Source: Polytrichum commune (lineage: Eukaryota > Streptophyta > Polytrichopsida > Polytrichales > Polytrichaceae). Taken from it: a DNA stretch of 64,000 nucleotides. The position numbers were made by a program, and so were the translations under genes. Of the stretch, positions 1 to 10,400 are shown one piece after another. The number at the start of each line of letters is the position of its first letter. Positions within the stretch are counted from its first letter, which is position 1. The DNA is taken from NCBI GenBank assembly GCA_950295325.1, contig OX485809.1, positions 32,676,001 through 32,740,000 on the forward strand, given 5' to 3'. The notes beneath the pieces are model-generated. The model was not told the DNA's origin. It saw only the letters and a list, made by a program, of their open reading frames with translations, and did not search any database.

Positions 1-64
1 CATTACTTTTTTGCTCTGCAACTTCACTGGGCATGTCTCTGACTTTTGTGTGGGATGCCACCAG

Positions 65-1041
65 ATGGAAGAATTTGTTTCAAGTGAGAACAGGAGTGCA
101 CTGACCATCAAGACTACATTTGGTGTCACTGAGTAAGTTCATGCTTCCAATTTTTTGACTATTCCTTATGTCCTTAACTGATGACATGTTTGTTTTGACA
201 CCTCAACTTTTAATGATCAACAAGGCTCATCCCTCAGAATGTTTATGGAGTTTTCTGGTTGTTGAAGATTATCCTGGCCAATAGAGTTCTCCTTTAATTT
301 AACTGGATTTTGGTCAGGAGTTGGTTGTTTAGTATACAGCACTTTCCATGTTTGGTAAGTTCTTGGTGCTTGGAGTTGGTGTGGAGATTAGACTGAAGAA
401 CAATCTATATCGGCTCATTGGGATCCAACTCAGTTTAGCACTTCTTGCCATGCCAAAATGAGTTTGGCCCTCAATGCTTTGATATAGAATGTGCATGGGG
501 CAACCTAATTGCACATATCAGTGTAGCTACTTTGCATGGGAAGACTAACACTTTTTCTTCTCTCAAAACTCCACACCAACTCCAAGCAGGCACTGTATAC
601 TTACTAAACATGAAATCTGTTGTATGCAAAACTCCCGACTAAAAGCCCTGTGGAATTAAAGGATAGCTCTAATGTGGTTGCAAAAACTTAGGCATATATG
701 GGCAGGTAGTGTGTACTTAATAAGGGAAGTTTCCTGGATTGGTAGGCATTCTGGTTTATGTGGACCTCCTAACTGTACCACAAAGCTGTTGTCAAACTGA
801 ACAAGAGCAGTAGTATTATGCCGTCATTTGGGTGTTACAATAACAGTAGTGTATTTGTCTTGGATGGGCTTTTGATTCACTTTGGATGTGTTGTTTGTGG
901 TGCAGTGAGGATGCAAACAAGATTCGTATTGACACATTATCTGAGCAGACAGATGTGGAGTCTTTAGAGCGGATGGTAGGGTCTGCAGATTCAGAGTCTG
1001 ATGATGAGGAGCCCAGCTCTTTACCAGATGATAAACAATGA
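65..1041 (+). CDS. 3' end of an unidentified gene (last two coding exons)
   Basis: Two exons can be read: 65-132, after a CAG acceptor and before GTAAGT, and 906-1041, after TGCAG and ending in TGA at 1039-1041. Joining them keeps one frame across the junction (GA|T codon, phase 2). The 67 readable residues start MEEFVSSENRS, pass through a KTTFGVTDEDANKIRI stretch and end in an acidic serine-rich tail (SADSESDDEEPSSLPDDKQ). The gene begins left of the window. I do not recognise the family; an acidic C-terminal tail is common in nuclear and chaperone proteins but does not identify it. The frame-consistent splice and the codon-like composition are the only support. The 773-bp intron holds a foldback repeat. 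Confidence 0.6.
323..640. repeat. Foldback (long inverted-repeat) element in the intron
   Basis: The arm at about 323-385 (TTTAGTATACAGCACTTTCC ... GGAGTTGGTGTGGA) is the reverse complement, with some mismatches, of the arm at about 567-640 (TCCACACCAACTCCAAGC ... ACTTACTAAACATG). Between the arms lies a piece matching the end of MITE family A (499-528). Part of the right half recurs at 59625-59810. It is read as a non-autonomous DNA transposon of unknown superfamily. No clear target duplication was found. Confidence 0.6.
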
Positions 1042-2610
1042 GAATAGATAGGTGATAGAGTGTAAACCAAGTGAAAGATTGAGGACTAGCGTGGCTGAAG
1101 GCCACAGTCTCATTTTTGCAAGTAGGATTTCGCCCACAATTTCAGGGCCAAGTATAGAGGAAAGCAGTAATTGGAATACTGTGAAACCCTTAAAAAAAAA
1201 GGTTGGAAGAGATTTTTCTGATTATATTGGGTTTTACAGCATTGTGTCTCCTGCATGAAGATGAGTGATCTTTACAGGGAGGAGGTAAATTTGCCAAATG
1301 ACGTATTACACAGAATTGTTATGTGTTTTTTTAAAACACTGTTGGTGTGGGACAAACTGAAAGCACCACTCTGTACTACATTAGTTTTACCTCCAAGGGT
1401 GTATTCCACCAATATTTAGGGGAAGCCTGTACAATGTAGTGATAGAAGAAATATGGTCGGTTAAAATTGCCAGCATCTAATGTAATGTTGACTTCGAAAA
1501 TATAAAGCTTTTTTATTTATCGCAGTGAGAGGACCAACCACTTTTTATTGAACTTGTTCCTTTTGTGCATAACAGCAAACTTACTACACTGTTGGCCTGA
1601 TTATCTGGAACTGTGCTTTTTCATTGTGGAGTACTCAGTCTCTCATTTTGATTAAACTCGGACCAGGTACCTGTTGAGTCTCTGACATGAAGATCATGTC
1701 TGAATCATTTGACCTACTGTTGTTTGGAACTGACTCAAATGGACAAAAAAAAGCTTAATAGAATCATACCTCTAAAGTATGTCTGACTCTATAACAGCTT
1801 TTGCCAACATAGTGAACTCAGAAGGCAATTGAACAGAGAGTTGGGATTGCCCACGCGAAGCAATCATAGAATGATGTCGTGAATTCTGTTAAGATATGTG
1901 GGCCTTATGTGGTCACTCTTCTTAATTGGACCCCTAAATGTGAATGGCATATGATTAGACTTGGAGTTAAGAATGGACTCTAAAAAGACATGTGTTACAA
2001 TGACATTGGACTATTTGCTTAAGGTATATTGAGTATATATTAACCATTCTAAGCTTAATAGTGGACACAGTTGAGAGTGTCTATGTGATCACTTGAAGAG
2101 AAATAGAATTTTCACTTACGACCTCTTATATAATTTTAGCATCTCAACTATGATTTTGATCATAGTTGTCATCAATTACAGCTGAAAGTGTGCCTTCTCG
2201 CATCCAACAAGGAATAGACACGTCACCAAAATCACTTTGGATATGGAAGTTGACACGGAGGTGAAGTTCGGAGTGAAGCTCAAATCTTCATTTTAGGCAG
2301 CGGAGGACGAAGGTAACCTTTCATGCCAAACTTCCACATTCGCAATCCACAATTGAGATTTATTCGGAGCAGACTCAGAAGGATCCCTCAATCACAAAAA
2401 ACCTAGGTGTAATTTGAGTGGAAGTGTAAGTTGGTCGTTGCCAAGCTTGTCTGTGGATGATTGCCCCGCAGTAAAGGTCACTCAAATCTTCATCAAAATT
2501 GGTCTTGCAAAAAAATCGTTGCATTGACAAAGATTTCTTTCCAGATACCATCCCCTCGGTTTTAGGGTATTGGGATCTTGCAAGTTCTTTCCTTCTTGTG
2601 GTGGTCAGCT
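1042..2610. other. Intergenic region between the first gene and the aldo/keto reductase gene
   Basis: No convincing coding sequence is seen. The left part should hold the 3' UTR of the upstream gene. A degenerate MITE family D copy lies at 1890-2180. The part from about 2180 to 2610 should hold the promoter and 5' UTR of the reductase gene; no clear TATA box or regulatory motif was recognised. Confidence 0.5.
1890..2180. mobile_element. MITE family D, degenerate copy
   Basis: Contains the family signature: a TCTTAATTGGACCC-like start, a segment resembling TGGACTATTTGCTTAAG, and the CTTAATAGTGGACACAGTTG block. The same order of blocks recurs at more than a dozen sites in the window, in both orientations. 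Confidence 0.55.
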
Positions 2611-5600
2611 ATGGCCGCCAGCCTTCCGATGGTGATTGCTTCACCACGCATTCGAATGCGCTCACATGGCTTAACAAGCTCACAAATTGCCTCAGCTCCT
2701 CGTCACACACGCAATTGCCTCTCAAATTTCACAAGTGTTTCAACATCTCCCAAGGTATTGGGATGTGGAATGCCATGCAAAACCATGAAAACTTCTGCCA
2801 AAGCCATGTCAGGGGACGCTACTGCTCCTCAAACAGCCGTGAAGGAAGCCGGGAGAGATGAAGTTGCAAGAGTGAAGTTCAATGATGGAAGTGCCACCCA
2901 ATTTGCACCCTTGGTGAACGGGTGCTGGAGTTTGGCCGGTGGGCATGGCCGGGTGGTGGAGGGCGAGATTGTTGAGGTGATGGAGCTTTATGCTCAGAGC
3001 GGATTGACGACCTTCGACACCGCAGACATTTATGGGCCCAGTGAGAGGATTCTTGGTGCGTTTCGTGAGCGATGGGAGGACCGGGAGAGGAATTTCGGAG
3101 AGAGTGGTACTCAACATGCCCCCCAGGTTTGACATATGCCACATTGTTTTTGGTTGATATTCTCTTTGATTTGTAAATGATTCAGTGTAGCCCCGCATGG
3201 AAACACCTCCAAATAAGGTAAATGGGTCTTAAATGGTTACTTTTCCGACCAGCCCACTTCTACCAGGATCTGAAACATGCGATTAAGTTAGAACAAGATG
3301 GTTAGCAATTCAAATCGAGGCAGAGCCACTTTCCTCATAATTTTTGGAGCTCACATGAATATCTCATTCATTATCAAAGTGAAGATTGTCGTGTTCATTA
3401 AATGGTCATATAGATAGGTCCCCCCAAGTATCAGGTTGACTGTTGAACTTAGAATGATTAGCAAATTCTGAGCAAGCAGCCCAATCTCTTTCAAATACAT
3501 GATGCATGCCTTTTTTGTATCCGTTCTTGGAGCCATACCAAACCACATACCACTCAATTATAGGTGTCCTATTAACGATAGTTACCGGATAAGGGATATC
3601 TGCATTAGAATCCAACAACTGAAAGATAATAACGAGTTCTTCCATTCCTGTGCACTTTCAGTTGTGCATTGTTTCTTTCTTTTCTCTTTGATTTGTAAAT
3701 GATTTAGAGTAACTCTCTGTGCATGTGACATCAGATATGCTGATGTCTATCGTCTCTGTTTCCTTTGCACTTGTCCTCACAACTTTACTGTGCTCTGTTA
3801 ACGATTCAGTATCACCCCACTTAGAAACACCTCCATATGCAATGAAAAAGATAAGTTCTAGTTTAAAAAACCATTCTGTGCACTTCTTGTGCAGGTGACC
3901 GTTCAGTGTACATGTATGTGTCTTGACACCGTATCCTTTGCAATATCCTCACAAGTTCACTGTGCTCAAGGACGAATACCTTTGTTGATTGCGTTGTCAG
4001 AATGTACATGTGTGCAAACCTTTCCTTTGTTGGCCATTGGTAGTGAATGTCGCCTTGCATATGTCCACGGTTTACGAATGTACATAGATTGTCAACTTGT
4101 AGGTGTTTCAATTTACTTTGTAAAAACATTGGTTTTCACTTTGTCAGATTGATCAATTTGGACTTACATCAATGGGTTGTTGATATGTGGTCAGGAGTAC
4201 TGTTATCTAAAACCTTAGTGATTTATAAGGTTTAGCACCAGTGTTGGTCTGGTATATAGGTGAATGCATGGCTATCAACAATTAAAATCAGTAACGGGTA
4301 TCAAAGAACCTACTGGCATCAAATTTGTAATGCCAGTCAAATATTGATATTTGGTGGGTGTGTCAAGGTGAGAGAATCTTTGTATACCCAAGTTATTATT
4401 TGGGTCAATACTATTTTAAACCATATTGATATGAGGACAATGTTGCTTCAGTATGAAGGTTCTTGCATGGTATACAGCCCCAAATGGTATTGAAAACAAA
4501 AATACTTGTCAAATACCCATACCCTTCTGGTATCAAAAAATGTGAAATCTGCATTATATAATACCAGAGCAACACTGGTTAGCACCATCACAGGACACCT
4601 ATAATTTGAATAGCCATTGATTGTGGCCGTGGATTCAGTCGACAAATCACTTTATCATGTGGCAAATAACTAGGTACAAATGTGTATTGATGAGTGCTAT
4701 ATATAAATCTCGTGTGTTTTTTCCAGGTTTTTACAAAGTTTTGTCCCAACATCTTCCGGATGAAGCCAACCTCACAAGTAGTGGAACAATCAATAAGACA
4801 GTCAATGGCTGCATTACGAACCCCAAAACTTGATCTTGTACAGCTCCATTGGTGGGACTATGAGGTACCTGGGATGGTCGATGTCGCCAAATCACTTGCA
4901 GACCTGCGGGAGAAGGGTCTCATTGCAAGCATTGGGACGACAAATATGAGCACAGAGGCTCTTGCACAAATTGTGGATGCTGGTGTCCCTATTGTCTGTA
5001 ACCAGGTATGATTGACAATTGTCTCTAGTTAATAAAATTTTGGACATGTTTCTGTGATCAATCTACACTGATGTGTGCAATTAGGTTACTTCGCGAATAG
5101 GTTGCCTCTTTTACCCATGAAAATTACCGTGGGTCAAAATCAGATTACAAAAAATTATAAATTTATTTATTCATCCCTATAGCAACCACAGTATTTTTTT
5201 TTTAAATCAAGTATTTCTTTTACTGTGGTAATAATTATGAAAAATAGTGTGGAATGTCGATACATTAGCATAGGGCAACCTAATTGCATAAATCTCTTTG
5301 CAAACCGTACTGTTTACAGCTATTACTGTGGTTTGAAAGTTAGCATGGGTAGAAAATACCGTGGGCCATTGTATTTCACACGTGGGTTGAAAATGAGGGT
5401 GGCTTATAAACTAATAAAATACTGATATTAAAATATAAATGATAAATCGATGAAAAACATGGATACCTTTCTGTAAAATATCAATTGTTTATTTTTTAAA
5501 CCACTATAATCTATGTTCGTGTAAATTATATTGACTACACATTCATAGTTCCAAGATGTGATACTGTGGTTTCAAAAAATGGCGTGGGTCAAGAAAAGTG

Positions 5601-7369
5601 ACATTGACTAGAACTATTGTTGTATGTTGAAATCATAGTGGGCCACAGTAATAGGTGTAAAAGGTGTTGTGTTGCACAAAGTCTTCACAAAACACCTCAA
5701 ACCAGTTTGTACCACTCTGAATTTTTACATCAACTTGACACCATACACACTTTTGGCACAAGTTTGTGTACTTGAACATGGTTATTATGCGTAGTGAGAG
5801 ATAGTCTATATGTTTCTGAACCAAGCTGACATCTTCATCAACAAGACTAGATGCAACGATGTCTAAAACTTCATTAGTTTATTGTTTATTCGGTATTTGT
5901 GACAATTATCTCTAGCTAATAAAGTCTGGACATCTTTCTGTGACCAATCTAGTGTTTGCAAATTAATGTTGGACAAAATCTTCACAAAACTCAACAAATT
6001 GGTTTGGCCCACTCTAATCAGAATTTTACATCAACTTGACACCACCCACATTATTGGCACTAGTTTTGTGTGCTGGAACATGGTTCATATGTGTAGAGAG
6101 AAGATAAACTACATGTTTCTAAACCAAGCTGACAACTTCATCAGCAAGACTGGATGCACCTCCGTCTTAAATTTCGTTAGGTTGGAGTTGATGCAGCATT
6201 TGAACAGTGATCGCCTATCTGAATTGTTTGTGCTTGTTGTGTTATCCTGTTTGATGGTTTCAAGAGACTAATTATTTTATGTGCAAGTTTGTGCTGTTTG
6301 GTGGGTGCTACTGGAGTGGGGGTTTAAGATTGAAGAGTTGAATTAAAGGAAATATTTGAGTTTCTGAGTTATATCCAAACCATGTTGACATCTTATGGTG
6401 GTAAAGAGTGGCTTAAACCCAAGGCCTTAACCCGGATCCCATGGGAACTTTGAGGTTAACCTAGGCCGAAATAGTACTCGGATGGGTGATCTTCCTAGCA
6501 CTTGATATTCTGATGCACCCTACCACCTATGGTCCACCCAACCATAGTGGGGGTATCTAGATGAATCGGATATTTTCAACCAACCATGTGGGAACCTACT
6601 TGGGGGAGATAGGTGCCGGCCGGCTTGTTGTTCAAGGTGTGCACGCTTCAAAGGATCGAGGCAGTAGTCTTGGGGGCCCTCTAATTCTTGTTTGTAATGT
6701 TTGTATGGGGATTACATATAGACTTAGACCAACTCGAAAATGAAGCACAGCATAGGTCACGCTGGTGGCACCATCAGAGTCGTCTTTCTTTCTTTGGTGG
6801 TGGCGGAATGCTCACAAAAAGAGATGCTGGTATCCAACTTTCCTACTGCTAATTATTGCTATTCTTGACAGGTACAATTCTCCTTGTTTGACAGACGGCC
6901 ACAGAATGCAATGCTCAAATATTGTGGAGAGAGAGATATCAAGCTCTTCACATATGGGACGCTTGCTGGTGGGTTGCTTTCAAATCGCTATTTCAAAGAA
7001 GGCAAAACAGGCTTGTTTGGTAAAGTGACATACCCAACACCAGATCTGAACACATCCAGCTTGAAGATGTATTGGCGCATCGTGCAACAAGCAGGGGGTC
7101 AAGATTATTGGAGGAGGTTACTGAGTACGTTGGGTGAAATCGCGACGTCAAAGAAGGTAAGCATCGCCGCAGTCGCGCTAAGGTGGGCCATGCAACAAGG
7201 ACCTGTGCACCCAATTGTCGGTCTACGAAACGCAACACATCTGAAGGACAATCTGACAGTCTTCAAGTTCTCCTTGGAGCCTGCAGAGATTGATAAGATT
7301 GAGGAAGTTTTGGCCACAGGCTCTGGAGGACCACGTGGGGATTGCTATGAAATGGAGCGTGCCTCATAG
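2611..7369 (+). CDS. Aldo/keto reductase family oxidoreductase, probably plastid-targeted
   Basis: Three exons: 2611-3126, 4727-5005 and 6872-7369, all phase 0 with GT..AG borders, giving 430 aa. An NADPH-dependent carbonyl/aldehyde reductase role follows from the family; the substrate is unknown. The AKR tetrad is visible: Asp136 and Tyr141 in FDTADIYG, Lys176 in VFTKFCPN and His213 in LVQLHWWD. Further barrel motifs are IGTTNMS, the FSLFDRRP segment and GLRNATHLKDN. The first ~75 residues are Ser/Thr/Arg-rich, poor in acidic residues and start MAAS, like a chloroplast transit peptide. The ATG at 2611 was chosen because it begins this leader; the frame is open a little further upstream but has no ATG there. 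Introns 1 and 2 (1.6 and 1.9 kb) hold MITEs and a 5S-derived SINE. The gene converges with the PIH1 gene on the other strand. Confidence 0.88.
3160..3960. repeat. Diverged direct repeats within intron 1 of the reductase gene
   Basis: The block around 3160-3225 (TTTGATTTGTAAATGATTCA, then CCCCGCATGGAAACACCTCC) recurs in two parts at 3688-3720 and 3800-3850. A further pair containing TTTGCACTTGTCCTCACAA and TTTGCAATATCCTCACAAG lies at about 3762-3785 and 3937-3957. This looks like local duplication later broken by insertion. Confidence 0.5.
3232..3590. mobile_element. MITE family D in intron 1 of the reductase gene
   Basis: Starts with GGTTACTTTTC and ends near GATAGTTACCGG, the family's terminal inverted repeats. 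Inside are the shared blocks TTAGCAATTCAAATCGAGGC, TTTTTGGAGCTCACATGAAT, AGGTCCCCCCA and CCAAACCACATACCACTCAA. Confidence 0.7.
4239..4577. mobile_element. hAT-type MITE, copy 1
   Basis: Terminal inverted repeats CAGTGTTGGTCTGGTAT and ATACCAGAGCAACACTG. Flanks are nearly identical 8-mers, TTTAGCAC (4231-4238) and GTTAGCAC (4578-4585), 7 of 8 matching. An 8-bp target duplication and CAGTGTTG ends fit the hAT superfamily. It is 339 bp with no coding capacity. Related copies lie at 50050-50414 and about 62200-62490. Confidence 0.82.
5009..6180. repeat. Segmental direct duplications in intron 2 of the reductase gene
   Basis: The first 50 bp of the intron (5009-5058, TGACAATTGTCTCTAGTTAA...) recur at 5898-5947 (TGACAATTATCTCTAGCTAA...). 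A second block of about 215 bp at 5660-5875 (CAAAGTCTTCACAAAACACC ... CAACAAGACTAGATGCA) recurs at 5975-6180. The long open frame at 5966-6271 lies in the second copy and is not treated as a gene. Confidence 0.65.
5060..5288. mobile_element. MITE family A, copy 1
   Basis: About 230 bp with ends CTACACTGATGTGTGCAATT and GGGCAACCTAATTGCATAAA. Subterminal blocks (GGTTGCCTCTTTTACCCATG, ACTGTGGTAATAATTATG) are shared with copies at 55407-55633, 56733-56977 and 60312-60882. The ends may be flanked by a TA duplication. Confidence 0.7.
6408..6795 (+). mobile_element. 5S rRNA-derived SINE, copy 1 (intron 2 of the reductase gene)
   Basis: The first ~120 bp align by eye to plant 5S rRNA along its whole length. 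GGATCCCAT, GGTTAACCTAGGCC, ATAGTACTCGGATGGGTGA and GATGCACCC correspond to the 5S segments GGATCCCATC, GTTAAGCGTGCTTGGG, TAGTACTAGGATGGGTGAC and TGCATCCC. These include the internal pol III elements (A box, intermediate element, C box). A unique body of ~270 bp follows and ends in CTTTCTTTCTTT. A GGTGGT motif on both sides may be a short target duplication. The copy at 51420-51840 has the same start, body and tail. Confidence 0.8.
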
Positions 7370-7466
7370 CAACAGAGGTAATTCCAAGGATTGAACAAAT
7401 ATTTATTTAAACCCACAAACATGAGTTAAGTTTATATTCATGCTGCGGCAGACTGTTCTCCTCTTA

Positions 7467-10400
7467 TTAACACATATTCTTCAACACACCAATGCAGTTT
7501 GGGCAGGATGTGTTAACCTTCTCATTCCAATTTGATGGTTTGCGCTGACAAAAGTTTTTAGTGCCTCTACCTGTGTGGAAATCTACATATGATATGATTG
7601 GAAGCACAAGGGTGAGGATTCCTGCACTCCTGCTGAAGGTGGCTTGCACATCCTCTGGTAAAACAAGGAATTGTAGTTCTACCTGCATGACAGAATGGCA
7701 TCTCAGCGCAAAGTACCATGGGGTGCTGTCTGGTTTGACAATTTGAAAAATAAATCTGGGGAGAAAACTGCCACGTGCCATATTCACCTTAGCCAATCCA
7801 ATTTCCTTGTTGAATCCAACATGGAAAGTGTTGAACCAGGCATCACTCTTCGGGTATGCCTTACAGAGAGAAATGAAACGTAATATCATGCAGATATATC
7901 ACATGCAACACCTGATGATGTTAGGCAAAGTTGGTGAGTAACCTGGAGAGAATCGTAGGACTTGGCATCAATGAAGATTTGGGAATTCGTGGCGTGGACC
8001 TTTACGTCTTCCCATGCAACCTGCCAGTCCAGCACACTTTCATTTAAAATAGACAAAACTTGGGTTACTGATTTAGAAATAGTTCCCCCCATCAATTACC
8101 AAAAAAATCAATTGAAAGCAATACACCAAAAGTCCCATCAAATACCTCACGTACCTCATTCTAAACAAACAGAAACTAGATAGCAAACAGGAGCCACTGT
8201 AGGGAAACTTGATACTATAATACCTAACTCTAATAAAGCCCACTTACCACAAGGTAGGCAATAAACCCTACCTTGTACCAAGGCGACTCTTGAACATGAT
8301 AACTTAGGATTAACGGGCTCAAATTCTCATCGGTATCTATGCCAATGTTAGTTTTCCTTTTCTTTTCTTAGAAACAGTTCTTGGCTACGGAGCAAGTTAT
8401 CCGTGACTGAATTTTTGGACTGATGACATTCGTTAGGAAAGCCTCAACCTGATGATAATGAGGATTGTGTGAATGTTATGCTAACTTTGGAACTCCATCC
8501 CAAACTCTGAATAGGTTATGCTAGCATTCAAAAGCATTGCATGCAACTTAGAAGTTGTGGTGTCTCCTGACACGAACTTTAAATTGCTACAAAGAGCTGG
8601 TACATGAAATTCTACGAATATTATTGCACATCTGATATTTTGGAATTGTTTGGGTGAAAAAATATTTTGTATCACTCCTCATTGTGGCCTCAAGTGACAT
8701 TTAGTGGCCTGGATCTCGACTCCAAGTCTAGCCTTCAACCTGTAATGCAGGCACTGTATGAATTTGAATCAGCTTGTCCCACGAGCACTTACTTGCTTAA
8801 AGTTTTGAAGTTTTTTTAATGAGCTGTGGTTGTTACCGCAACAGCTTGCTTTTGTCAGTGAAATCTTACTTGGTCCAGATGGAATGTCACAGTGATGGTG
8901 GTGGCAGTCACCGGCCTGCCAACATATTTGACCTGAAACTTGGGTTTTTTTGAGTCTGTGTTTGCAATCTCCTCATCATCACCCTTACCCAAACATTCTT
9001 TAGTCTTCACTTTCTTCTCTGGCTTCTTGAATGAAAACTTTGGTGATTTGAACACCTGTGGAGGTGCCTTGACTCCCTCTTTAGATGAGGCTGAAGTAAC
9101 CGGTTGATGTGTCCTTCCAGGCACTGGCTCTAGCTCTGGTGCTGGCAAAGAGGGTTCACTGAGTTCACAAAACATTCCTGAAGGAAGCCATGGCTGATTC
9201 GAAGGTGAGGTCTCGTCTTTGTGATACTCTCATCATCACAAAGTTAAGGAGTTCAAGATCCACCATAAAAATATTGACTGACAGCCTGCCTTATGAAAGA
9301 CATGTTTAATCCATGACCTAGTTCATAGTGCTCACCATCTCAGATCTCGTCGACGTGTCTGTCCCTGATTGGATACGAGGAGGCACATCAACACTCATAA
9401 TCAATGACCTTGCCATGGCCCCACTACGAAGTCTGGTCACGTGTCACCTGGCCAACAGTTGTAGTAGGCACCCAAAACCTATCTTGCTACTGGCTATGAG
9501 GTAAGTTGGGCGCCTACTACAGGCCGTGAGAGGGCGCTTCGCATCCAAGACCTAGTTCGCAGCACTCACCATCTCAGATCTCGTTGACGTGTTGTGTCTT
9601 CATTGGAAACAAACACAATGAACAGAAAACCATAGCTAGCGGTCCTCGTGACATAGTGAGCGTTGCGCTCGATATCGGACACATGTTGCCTTGCAACAAA
9701 CGGGTTGTCGCAAGACTCCTTGCATACAATATCGAGGACTCTTAGACACAACCATGTTGGATATCTTTCTCAACACCACTATGACAACTACACCAAATAT
9801 GATATTCAGTGCGACTTACTATTTGGATTTACACAATGCTAGATCCTTTCACTATTGAAATAGATTCCTACCAAGTAAAGTTGTCAATGTTCTACAATGT
9901 CCAAACTACCGATTTAACATTTGTTGGTAAAACATGAGATGTACAGTAAATAGATATAGCATTGCGTAATTCCAAATAGTAGGTCACACTAAATATCATA
10001 TTTAATGTACCATTGCCTTCTCCGAATGGTATACTACGCATATGAAACTAGCTCACTATCTTCCATTCACAAGGCTCTTCCTTCTGCACAATCCATTTCT
10101 CGACCCCAAAATTGTGTACTGTTCTCAAGGTGTTGTCTGGTTCAAACACTTTGAATACAGAAAGCTCATTTCCACATTGGATCGAGGATCGATTTTCCCT
10201 GACCAATGTGGATACGACACTGGGGTAGGTTGAGAAACCTACCACCAACTGCTGGATACACAACAATGCGATATTATGTTAACGATATGGGAGTTTGTGC
10301 TGGATCTGATATTAAAGCATCCCGTGGCTTGGAGAGGGTGTTTGACACCACTTCATTGCGAGCTTCGTCACCATGGAAGTTAGGGTTCCATTGAGGAATC

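Noticed and set aside
5966-6271. 101-residue open frame
   Set aside because: It lies in a duplicated intron block whose other copy is not open; no family resemblance.
6408-6530. Genuine 5S rRNA gene
   Set aside because: Too many changes from plant 5S in the first 25 bases and in the stem regions, no T-run terminator directly after the 5S part, and it continues into a repeat body.
6408-6795. Cassandra-type TRIM LTR as explanation of the 5S sequence
   Set aside because: The 5S part is at the very 5' end, the 3' end is a TTTC repeat, no second LTR or primer-binding site is present, and one copy has a 9-bp duplication. SINE fits better, but the alternative is not fully excluded.
7788-7870. [11 protein letters not shown] stretch, which first looked like a PTEN C2-domain motif
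   Set aside because: The neighbouring exons fit a PIH1/CS protein from end to end, and the stretch lies in an intron. It is kept only as a possible alternative exon.
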